Part shown: in pieces, positions 44,442 through 54,319 of the stretch
Numbering within the stretch: position 1 is the first letter of the stretch
Layout: each line of letters begins with the position of its first letter
DNA from: Thiothrix fructosivorans
GTDB taxonomy: Bacteria > Pseudomonadota > Gammaproteobacteria > Thiotrichales > Thiotrichaceae
DNA length: 64,000 nucleotides
Assembly (NCBI RefSeq): GCF_017349355.1
Contig: NZ_JAFMPM010000006.1
Coordinates: 1,736,001-1,800,000 of the forward strand
Reading direction: 5' to 3'
The notes under the pieces: generated by a model
Database searches by the model: none
What the model was told of the DNA's origin: nothing
Seen by the model: the letters and a program-made list of their open reading frames with translations, nothing else
Made by a program: the position numbers and the translations under genes

Positions 44442-44702
44442 AGGGCAGACATCGGTGCGGGTGAGGGACAATCAAGCATAGGGAGTTATGCTAGACTGAC
44501 CCCACCAGCACCATCATTAGCCTAATTTTTTATAAGATTGGCTTGCAAAACTATTTGCAGTCACAGATGTAACCATTTCCCTCAATCCTCTGTTCAGGCA
44601 CACGCGGTCATTACGATGCAGCGCATTACCCAGGCAGGGATTTTTCACTAGACATCGCTTCTCGTCTTTGTTTGAATCAGCCGCTTTTACGGGATATTCG
44701 CT

Positions 44703-45266
44703 GTGGAAGCTTTTCTTGTCTCAACGGGCATTGTTGCCCTCGCTGAAATCGGCGATAAAACCCAACTGCTCTCGCTCGTTCTCGCGGCAAAATTTCGCCG
44801 CCCGATTCCCATTATCCTCGGTATTTTGGTTGCTACCTTGCTGAATCATGCAGGTGCGGGTGCAATTGGTGCATGGGTCATAACCTTGCTGGGTGAAAAT
44901 GCCTTGCGCTGGATTCTGGGTTTGTCCTTTCTGGCAATGGCAGTGTGGATCATGATCCCCGACAAGCTGGATGACGACGATGTGAAGGTGGATGCTACGC
45001 ACTACGGGATTTTCGGCGCAACGTTAGTGGCGTTTTTCCTCGCGGAAATGGGGGATAAAACCCAGATTGCGACGGTGGCATTGGCGGCGCAATACGCTTC
45101 TTTGTTTTGGGTCGTGGCTGGTACAACCTTGGGAATGATGATTGCTAACGTTCCGGCAGTATTGCTGGGGGATAAGATGGCAGGCAATTTGCCGCTGAAA
45201 TTGGTGCATGGTATTGCCGCTGCGATTTTTGCCACGTTAGGTGTGGCGACGTTGTTGGCACTATAG
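44703..45266 (+). CDS. GDT1/TMEM165-family cation exporter (MneA/MntX-like)
   Basis: 187-aa inner-membrane protein with six helices in two inverted halves, each with the family signature: ALAEIGDKTQLLSLVLAAKF (about 12-31) and FLAEMGDKTQIATVALAAQY (about 112-131). Bacterial members export manganese (Mnx/MneA), eukaryotic ones transport Mn or Ca. Here the start is GTG 44703. I looked upstream for the manganese yybP-ykoY riboswitch, which often controls these genes, and did not find a convincing one in the 261-bp gap. Confidence 0.9.
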   Translation: MEAFLVSTGIVALAEIGDKTQLLSLVLAAKFRRPIPIILGILVATLLNHAGAGAIGAWVITLLGENALRWILGLSFLAMAVWIMIPDKLDDDDVKVDATHYGIFGATLVAFFLAEMGDKTQIATVALAAQYASLFWVVAGTTLGMMIANVPAVLLGDKMAGNLPLKLVHGIAAAIFATLGVATLLAL

Positions 45267-47780
<2,514 letters not shown>

Positions 47781-47786
47781 TATTGC

Positions 47787-48635
47787 GTGAAAGCGGGGCG
47801 GTGTTACCTAGCAATTAACTTACAAACCTCCATCGGTGATCATTGGCAGCAAGGGCCGATCAATGCCCCAACTGTCCTCAATTCCAGTATGAACGTGGCT
47901 CAATTCTGGGATGGTCGCGCCAAAGACCTCAAAGCTCAAGCGGGTGGCCCGATTGCCAATCCCGGCGAAATGGCATTTACGCACGAACTGGCTATTCAGG
48001 TGCTGGATTCTATTCCGCAGTACAAAGAAGAGTTCAAAACCGTTTTCAGCAAAGATGCCATCGACATTGATATGGTGACGAATGCGATAGCTGCATTTGA
48101 AGAAACTTTGGTGACACCTGGTTCCAAATTTGACCAATGGCTGAAAGGGGACGACAAAGCCCTGAGCGAAAAAGAACTGACGGGTTACAAACTGTTTAAG
48201 GACAGTGGCTGCGTGGCTTGCCATAACGGTGCAGCGGTAGGCGGGGCAAGTTTCCAAAAAATGGGTGTGGTTGAACCTTACAAAACTGACAGCAAAGCAG
48301 AAGGTTTAGTTGCGGTGAGCAAACAGGATACTGATCGTTTCAAGTTCAAAGTGCCTACGTTGCGCAACGTAGAAATGACCTATCCTTACTTCCACGATGG
48401 TGCGGCGAAGACCCTAGAAGATGCGGTGCATACGATGGGGCAGATTCAGTTGGGCAAGAAGTTCAGCGATGATGAAACAGCCAATATCGTTGCCTTCCTG
48501 AAAACCTTGACTGGTAAGCAACCCGACATCAAGTTGCCAGTCATGGCACCATCCACTAACGATACCCCGCGCCCTGATCCGTTTGGCAAAGGTGATGCGC
48601 CTAAAACAGACGACGCTGCGAAAAAATCGTCATGA
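47787..48635 (+). pseudogene. 5'-truncated di-heme cytochrome c peroxidase
   Basis: The frame reads, from about codon 12, LQTSIGDHWQQGPINAPTVL and then NVAQFWDGRAKDLKAQAGGP, which is internal CcpA sequence. The usual first 80-90 residues, with the signal peptide and the first CxxCH heme site, are missing; only the second heme site remains (SGCVACHNGAAVGG). KVPTLRNVEMTYPYFHDGAA and AFLKTLTGKQPDI are conserved. Without export signal and high- or low-potential heme it is very likely non-functional. The breakpoint lies at about 47815, 35 bp after the katG stop, so katG insertion or a deletion probably removed the 5' part. Pro/Asp-rich tail at the end. Confidence 0.85.
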
Positions 48636-48656
48636 GTTGGTAAACCCATAAAAAAG

Positions 48657-48702
48657 CCCCTCTACCCTTGCGGGAGAGGGGTTGGGGTGAGGGGAATTCC
48701 CC
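48657..48702. repeat. Palindromic repeat element (copy A)
   Basis: CCCCTCT-ACCC (48657-48667) pairs with GGG-AGAGGGG (48672-48681 region) around TTGC; it is followed by TTGGGGTGAGGGG and a small palindrome GGGGAATTCCCC (48691-48702). Its reverse complement closely resembles the sequence inserted in gcvP at 60172-60216. It fills the space between two convergent genes and may also stop transcription. Confidence 0.65.
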
Positions 48703-50880
48703 TTACCAGTAAGTACCCTTACCACCCTGCTTCTGCGTTACCACTTGCGCCAGCGTGCTAACCACACCCGCTTTACGCATCAAATCCGCCAATTCGCGTT
48801 GCTGACTGGCATCCTGACACGCTGCGGTGGCTTTGGCATACAGACTTTCGGCTTTGCTGCCGTTGCCCCATTTTTGCGCCAGTTCTGCCATATACGCAAA
48901 GTGGAAATGATTTTGTGCTTTGGCTTCGCCTTTGTCCAAAATCATTTGGGCCTGAGCATCGTCATCCAAATGCTCTTTGACGGCTTTGGCGAGTTTGTTG
49001 TACTCGAAAGTGCTGGCGTTGCCGGAATCCAGCTTTGCCAGTTGCGCGGCATAGAATTGCTGCGTCCACGCTTTGCCAAACTCGGTGTCGCTGAGTTGCT
49101 TGCTGACGGTTTCGCCGAGGTTGCGCACTTGGGCAAAGGTATTGCTGTTGTTCGCGGCTAAGTCGAGCAAACGCGCTAACCAAGCCTTGTCTTTCACTAG
49201 ATTGCCGACAGAGACGATCAACGGTTGGTAAGCGGCGAAGCTGAATGTACCTGCTGCCTGCATCTTTTCTTCTGCTGTCGTCAGCAATTGGCTGGCATAA
49301 GAGGTATCTTCCAATTCTTCCACTACCGCACCTGCCAGTGCAATGAACTGGTTGGGGCGTGTCAACGTTTTTTCCTGATTTTGGAATTCGGTGTAACGCG
49401 CTTGGCTGGCTTCGCGTTTGGTAAGTTTCGCACCGATACGCTCGTTGCGCTCGGCATCACCTGCCAGCAATTGCTTGGAAGCGTTCGCCAGTTTGCGCAT
49501 TTCATCGAGTGAGCTAACGTTGGCTTCAGCTTTGTCGAGCGCTTGCACGACTACGGTGGTGTCGCCCGGTGTCAATTTTTGGGCGCGTTGTGCCACGTCC
49601 AATACTTGCGCGTTGGTATCGGTCAGCTCCAGTGCTTTTTGCAGGGCAGTGCCAGCCAATGCTGCATCGGTTGGGTTTTTCGCCAGTGCTTCGAGGATGC
49701 TGGTCGCGTCGGTGTAAACTTTGCAAGCATCAACCGCTTTGGTGTAGAGCGCATTGGTTTTGGCAGGGTCTTGCAACGCAGTATTCACTTCACCTGCGAG
49801 TGATACCAATGCCGCTGCCGTGGTCGCTTTGGCTTCGGCAGCTGCGTAAATGCTGGCAACGCGGTCTTTATCGCCGAGGTTGTCGTTGACGGCTTTTGCC
49901 AACATGGCCAAATCTGTGGGCGTATTGAGTTTGCTGGCGAGTTTGTCGTAAGCCTTGCCTGCAATGGTTTTGTCATCCATGTTGGCAGCAACCGCGCTAG
50001 CCAGTTTTAGCAAGTCTTCCTTGCCGCTGAATTCGTTCAGGGCAACGCCGTACATATCTTTGGCAGTAGCTTGGTCGTTCAGCAAGCTGGCATAACCCGT
50101 TGCCAAATCAAGGTTTTCTTCGCCACTCATCGCGAAGTTTTTGCCTTGTTCCAGCAAGTCTTCGGCTTTGTCTTTGTCGCCGAGCAGGTTCATGAAACCA
50201 CCCGCGAGTACCACGAATTGCGCAGGGAACATGCAGTTACTTTCAGCGTCGGCAAGCGTTGCTGCGACTTCTTTATCATCGCCGAACAGGTCTTTCAAAC
50301 CTTTAGCAAAGGTGACGACATCGGCCGTTTCGCTGCTGGATGGTGCAGCTTTTTTAAAGACCATCAGCGCGGTAGTGGGGTTACCGCTGTTTTTAATGTC
50401 GGTGGCAAGTTTTTGGTAATCGGCAATACTTTTACAGTTTGCAGTGACTTTGCTGAACAGTTTGTTGGCGAGCGCGTTATCTTGCAGCGCGTCTTGTACG
50501 TAGCCTGCGTAAGACAGCAATTCGGTGGTATTGGTGGTTTCGCTGATGGCTTCTTCCAATAACGCACGACCTTTGTCGCGGTCGCCGAGGAATTTGGCAA
50601 TGCTGTAGCCGGTTTCAGCTTTTTCTTTGGCATCAAAGCACGCATTGGCAGCTTCGTCGTACAGGGCAGCGGCTTTGTCGTTATCACCTGCGGCAACATA
50701 GCCTTCCGCTACGCTGACGTAATGGGCAGGGAAAGAACAGTTGGATTCGCCTTTGGCTAGCAGCTCTTTGGCGTAATCCAGATCGGCTGGTTCGGCGGCT
50801 GCTTGTTTGGCAAGGGCTGCGTAAGAGGCTGCGTCGTTGCAGGCGGATGCTTGTGCGCTGAGTTCTTCCCGAGTGGCCAT
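48703..50880 (-). CDS. Large helical-repeat (TPR-like) protein, unknown function
   Basis: 725-aa soluble protein without signal peptide, almost entirely alpha-helical. It consists of roughly 18-20 degenerate repeats of about 35 residues with the shape ...LAxxxxxxLGDKDKAxxLYxxAxxxAxT..., for example LAMLAKAVNDNLGDKDRVAS then IYAAAEAKATT, and NLDLATGYASLLNDQATAKD. This fits a TPR/SEL1-like solenoid used for protein binding. ATG 50880 has a strong ribosome-binding site (GGAGG, 5 nt). It is divergent from the graspetide precursor gene with 209 bp between them, so the two may share regulation. Acidic composition; ends GGKGTYW. I do not recognise a named family. Confidence 0.75.
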   Translation of the reverse strand: MATREELSAQASACNDAASYAALAKQAAAEPADLDYAKELLAKGESNCSFPAHYVSVAEGYVAAGDNDKAAALYDEAANACFDAKEKAETGYSIAKFLGDRDKGRALLEEAISETTNTTELLSYAGYVQDALQDNALANKLFSKVTANCKSIADYQKLATDIKNSGNPTTALMVFKKAAPSSSETADVVTFAKGLKDLFGDDKEVAATLADAESNCMFPAQFVVLAGGFMNLLGDKDKAEDLLEQGKNFAMSGEENLDLATGYASLLNDQATAKDMYGVALNEFSGKEDLLKLASAVAANMDDKTIAGKAYDKLASKLNTPTDLAMLAKAVNDNLGDKDRVASIYAAAEAKATTAAALVSLAGEVNTALQDPAKTNALYTKAVDACKVYTDATSILEALAKNPTDAALAGTALQKALELTDTNAQVLDVAQRAQKLTPGDTTVVVQALDKAEANVSSLDEMRKLANASKQLLAGDAERNERIGAKLTKREASQARYTEFQNQEKTLTRPNQFIALAGAVVEELEDTSYASQLLTTAEEKMQAAGTFSFAAYQPLIVSVGNLVKDKAWLARLLDLAANNSNTFAQVRNLGETVSKQLSDTEFGKAWTQQFYAAQLAKLDSGNASTFEYNKLAKAVKEHLDDDAQAQMILDKGEAKAQNHFHFAYMAELAQKWGNGSKAESLYAKATAACQDASQQRELADLMRKAGVVSTLAQVVTQKQGGKGTYW

Positions 50881-51089
50881 AGTTCCTCCAAAGGCGATTA
50901 ATACAAAGTCATTAGGTAAGTGGTGTTGTAAAGCAAATCGGTGCTAGGTTCAAGTGTGCGGCTTGTCCTTTCCACTGATAAGGGAATATTGCCGTCTCGT
51001 CTGATGAATATCCATGTGTCTTGGAGACTTAGGGTAAAAATGCTTCGTGTCAAACTAGGTATAAACCCTATCAACAAGAGGATCTCAAC

Positions 51090-52145
51090 ATGACAGGCAT
51101 AACACAAGGAAGTGGGTTTCGCGAAACCCAGACAAGTAGCCAGACAACATCTAGCAGTACAGCGTCGTCTGCGAGTACGGCTAGTACGACATTGCTCAAA
51201 AATGCCGTGGGCGGTATCCAAAATCAGTCTGGTCAATCATCGCTGGGTGGCAACAACACCGCATTGATTAATCTCATTCAACAATTAGTTGATCAAATCG
51301 GCAAGAATAAAGGCGGTTGTCAGCCACAACCGCAGCCGCTGACATTGAGCGCACAGCAGGATAAGGCGATTCGTGAGCGCTTCAATATTGGTGGTGCAAT
51401 GAGCTATCAAGTCTTGGACAGCAAAAAGGATGGCAAGCTCAGCGCAGGTGATACGCTAGTGATGTCCGGTGGCATTACGGGCGGCGAAATTTCGCGCCAA
51501 AAACTGACTGCCAAAGACGTGAAAGCGATTAACAGCGGCAGTACTTCCACCCCGCAACAGCAATTGGATGCTAATCGCCAGAAATGGGATTCACTGGGGA
51601 TCAGTGATTATTCATTTACTTTGCAGCGCAGTTGCTTCTGTACGCCAGATTCAACGCGTCCGATTACTATTCAAGTGCGTGGTGATAGCGTTACGTCGGC
51701 ACGTTATGCCGATACTGGCGAGCTGATTCCTGATGATCGCCAAACCAATAAACAGTCCATTTATAATATGAATGCTGATGGCGTGTTCAATTTGATTGAG
51801 CAGGGTATCAAAAGTGGTGCGGCGCAAGTCGATGCGAAATATGACGCGCAATACGGTTTGCCCACGTCTATTTACATTGACCAGAATCAGCAGATGGCGG
51901 ATGAGGAAATGGGTTACACGATCTCCAATTTCCAGCCTGAGCCGATGTTCACTACGATGATGATGGGTGAGGAAGATGGCGGTGGCCCGATTATTCAACC
52001 GCCGATTAAACCGCCCATTATGACTACGATGATGGTGGGTGAGGAAGACGGTGGGGTGCAACCATGCCCTGTTAAGCCGCCGATTGAGCCACCCATGATG
52101 ACCACGATGGCATTGGGTGAAGAAGACGGTTGTGCCGCGATATGA
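51090..52145 (+). CDS. Putative graspetide precursor with large leader and three TTxxxxEE cores
   Basis: 351-aa protein. Residues 1-50 are Ser/Thr-rich. An EF-hand-like loop DSKKDGKLSAGD occupies 110-121. Residues about 158-282 look like a DUF6174 domain (KWDSLGISDYSFTLQRSCFC). The C-terminus carries three spaced copies of TTxxxxEE: TTMMMGEE at 288-295, TTMMVGEE at 312-319 and TTMALGEE at 338-345, each followed by DG and joined by proline-rich linkers (QPPIKPPI, CPVKPPIEPP). This motif defines plesiocin-type (group 2) graspetides, in which an ATP-grasp enzyme links Thr hydroxyls to Glu carboxyls. The next gene, overlapping by 4 nt, is such an enzyme. Known precursors are usually far shorter. 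No signal peptide. Ribosome-binding site AGAGG. Confidence 0.8.
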   Translation: MTGITQGSGFRETQTSSQTTSSSTASSASTASTTLLKNAVGGIQNQSGQSSLGGNNTALINLIQQLVDQIGKNKGGCQPQPQPLTLSAQQDKAIRERFNIGGAMSYQVLDSKKDGKLSAGDTLVMSGGITGGEISRQKLTAKDVKAINSGSTSTPQQQLDANRQKWDSLGISDYSFTLQRSCFCTPDSTRPITIQVRGDSVTSARYADTGELIPDDRQTNKQSIYNMNADGVFNLIEQGIKSGAAQVDAKYDAQYGLPTSIYIDQNQQMADEEMGYTISNFQPEPMFTTMMMGEEDGGGPIIQPPIKPPIMTTMMVGEEDGGVQPCPVKPPIEPPMMTTMALGEEDGCAAI

Positions 52146-53035
52146 GTCAACTTCCCCGCTTGTTATTAGCTGGTGGCGATACTGACCCACAGTTAGTACG
52201 CCTCTTGAAACGAGCCGCATTACACGGTATTCCGGTGCATTGCTTGCTCACGGGGCAAGCGGGGTCGCCGCGTTTGCATTGGGACATCCGCCAGCATCGT
52301 TTGTTGGATGATGCGGAAGAAGTCGCCGTTTCTGCCGCTTTCATCCGCCAAGACGTGTTTGCTTACCTCAAAAGCAATAACGCTCAGGACAATGCGAGTG
52401 CGCGTGAATGGTTCGTTAGCGTATCCGGCTGGCTACTAAGCTCGCCGGATATTCATGTCTGCAATCGCCCGTTTCTGGCGTGCGGTGGTGTCAACAAGCC
52501 GTATGTATTACGCTTGGCGCTGGAGCTGGGCTTTAACGTTGTCGATACCTATATCAGCAACGACATTCCCGCGATGGATGCGTTGGCGCAGACCGGAGAG
52601 TGGATTGTGAAACCCGTGACTGGGGGGGCGTATTGCACGCCGTTAACACCGCATGAAGGGCGTGGCAATAACATTCTGGCTTTCCCACAAACGGTGCAAC
52701 AACGCTTGGAGCAACCGGAATTGCGTGTGTTCCGTGTCGGCGCGGCATGGTTTGGGTTTCAAGTGTTGTCTGATGTGTTGGATTATCGCACGTCATCAGC
52801 GACGCGTATGAAAGTGGTCGATGTACCGTCTGATTTGGTGGAAAAGCTCACGCTATTGTCGGATCGCCTTGGGCTGGATTTTGCGGCGGCTGATTTCAAG
52901 ACCGATGTACACAGCGGTGAATTACAATTTCTAGAAATCAATACAAATCCGATGTTTGCAGGATTTGATCAAATGGCGGCTGGCGCATTAAGTGATGCAA
53001 TATTGCGCCATTTAGGTGTATTAACTGCCGTGTGA
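52142..53035 (+). CDS. RimK/MvdC-like ATP-grasp ligase (putative graspetide synthetase)
   Basis: 297-aa cytoplasmic enzyme. The N-terminal third (RLLLAGGDTDPQLVRLLKRA) is a pre-ATP-grasp fold. The ATP-grasp core has the ATP-binding lysine in GEWIVKPVTGGAY (about 150), the strand RVFRVGAAWFGFQVLSD, and the metal-binding end ADFKTDVHSGELQFLEINTN then PMF, with the Asp...Glu-x-Asn triad typical of RimK and microviridin ligases. Such enzymes activate carboxylates as acyl-phosphates. Start ATG 52142 overlaps the precursor stop (ATGA), which indicates coupled translation; an in-frame start at 52130 would lie inside the precursor. Predicted substrate: the three TTxxxxEE cores encoded just upstream. 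Confidence 0.85.
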   Translation: MSQLPRLLLAGGDTDPQLVRLLKRAALHGIPVHCLLTGQAGSPRLHWDIRQHRLLDDAEEVAVSAAFIRQDVFAYLKSNNAQDNASAREWFVSVSGWLLSSPDIHVCNRPFLACGGVNKPYVLRLALELGFNVVDTYISNDIPAMDALAQTGEWIVKPVTGGAYCTPLTPHEGRGNNILAFPQTVQQRLEQPELRVFRVGAAWFGFQVLSDVLDYRTSSATRMKVVDVPSDLVEKLTLLSDRLGLDFAAADFKTDVHSGELQFLEINTNPMFAGFDQMAAGALSDAILRHLGVLTAV

Positions 53036-53075
53036 AAACATACCGATGCGTGGGTGTGAGTGATACAATCACGTA

Positions 53076-53696
53076 ATGTCTAACAGCGATTTTGAACCAA
53101 TTGCTTGCCAAGAATGCGGTCAGTTGCACCGCTATCGTCCGGTTGCGTCCGGTAAAACCGCGTTGTGTAGCCGTTGTGGGGGCGTATTATACCGCAACCG
53201 TCCACAGATGTTGAATGAAGTGCTAGCACTCACGCTGGCGGGGCTGATGCTGTTCGTTTTAACCAATTTATTTCCACTATTAGGGCTGCGGGCGCAGGGA
53301 GCAGAGCAGGAGTTGCATTTATTCGGCGCAAGCGTGGCGTTTTGGGAGCAAGGTTATCATTTGGTGGCGGGGCTGGTGATCTTCACGATTGTGTTTTTCC
53401 CCTTGTTTGAATTACTGGCGGTGTTGACAGTGCTGTTGACGATTCGCTTTGGTTGGCAACCGCAACCAGCGATTTTTTTGTTTCGGTGGATGCGTGAATT
53501 CAAACCGTGGGGCATGTTGGAAGTCTTCATGCTCGGCGTATTGGTGGCGGTGGTGAAATTGGGCGATTTGGCAACCTTGATTGTGGGGACAGCGTTTTGG
53601 TCGTTTGCGGGCGTGGTAATTACGATGGCAGCGAGTACCGTGTTACTTGATCCGTTTGTGGTGTGGCGTGAATTGGGCAAGGGGTGTCTGCGGTGA
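53076..53696 (+). CDS. pqiA: PqiA domain membrane protein (first copy)
   Basis: 206-aa inner-membrane protein, one half of a PqiA. An N-terminal zinc-ribbon-like motif (IACQECGQLHRYRPVASGKT, then CSRCGG) is followed by four transmembrane helices (ALTLAGLMLFVLTNLFPLLG; LVAGLVIFTIVFFPLFELLA; FMLGVLVAVVKLGDLATLIV; VVITMAASTVLLDPFVVWRE). E. coli PqiA carries two such units in one chain; here they are two genes overlapping by 4 nt. PqiA works with PqiB/C in lipid movement between membranes. It starts 40 bp after the ATP-grasp gene on the same strand. Confidence 0.9.
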   Translation: MSNSDFEPIACQECGQLHRYRPVASGKTALCSRCGGVLYRNRPQMLNEVLALTLAGLMLFVLTNLFPLLGLRAQGAEQELHLFGASVAFWEQGYHLVAGLVIFTIVFFPLFELLAVLTVLLTIRFGWQPQPAIFLFRWMREFKPWGMLEVFMLGVLVAVVKLGDLATLIVGTAFWSFAGVVITMAASTVLLDPFVVWRELGKGCLR

Positions 53697-54319
53697 GTGC
53701 GCGGCTGTTGCAATGCCGTACTTGTGGGTGTTTGAGCCATGCGCCGCCCACGTTAGCCCCTAGCGCGGCGCTGTTTTGCCCGCGTTGTGGGGGGCGGATA
53801 CGCTTGCGGGAGCATTCTAATAGCATTGAGGTGACATGGGCATTGTTGATTGCGGCGATGATTTTGTATATCCCTGCGAATCTGATGCCCGTGATGAGCG
53901 TGTATATGTTGGGGGCGGGGCAGCCGGATACGATTCTCAGCGGGGTGTACCATTTGTTGGAAGCAGGGCAATGGCCGCTGGCGTTGATTGTGTTTGTGGC
54001 GAGTATTGTCGTGCCGTTGTTGAAGCTGTGTACCTTGAGTTTTTTACTGATCAGTATTCAGTGGCGCTCAACTTGGCGGCAAGCGGATCGGATGCGGCTG
54101 TATCGCATCACCGAATATGTGGGGCGTTGGTCAATGGTGGATGTGTTTGTGATTGCGATTCTGACGGGCTTGGTGCAGTTTGGTAATTTGGCGAGAGTGG
54201 ATGCGAATGCGGGCAGCTTTTCGTTTGCGGCAGTGGTGGTATTGACTATGTTTGCAGCACGTACGTTGGATGAACACTTGATCTGGGATGTTTACCGCCA
54301 AGAGGAACATGGTGGATGA
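53693..54319 (+). CDS. pqiA: PqiA domain membrane protein (second copy)
   Basis: 208-aa inner-membrane protein, second half-PqiA. Zinc-ribbon-like motif LLQCRTCGCLSHAPPTLAPS, then CPRCGG, followed by four helices (ALLIAAMILYIPANLMPVMS; LALIVFVASIVVPLLKLCTL; MVDVFVIAILTGLVQFGNLA; FAAVVVLTMFAARTLDEHLI). I chose GTG 53693, which forms a GTGA overlap with the preceding stop and has AAGGGG 8 nt upstream, over GTG 53684. Ends in an ATGA overlap with pqiB. Confidence 0.9.
   Translation: MSARLLQCRTCGCLSHAPPTLAPSAALFCPRCGGRIRLREHSNSIEVTWALLIAAMILYIPANLMPVMSVYMLGAGQPDTILSGVYHLLEAGQWPLALIVFVASIVVPLLKLCTLSFLLISIQWRSTWRQADRMRLYRITEYVGRWSMVDVFVIAILTGLVQFGNLARVDANAGSFSFAAVVVLTMFAARTLDEHLIWDVYRQEEHGG

Noticed and set aside
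44442-44702. Possible yybP-ykoY manganese riboswitch before the GDT1 gene
   Set aside because: Expected for this family, but I could not find the conserved loop sequences; only weak inverted repeats are visible.
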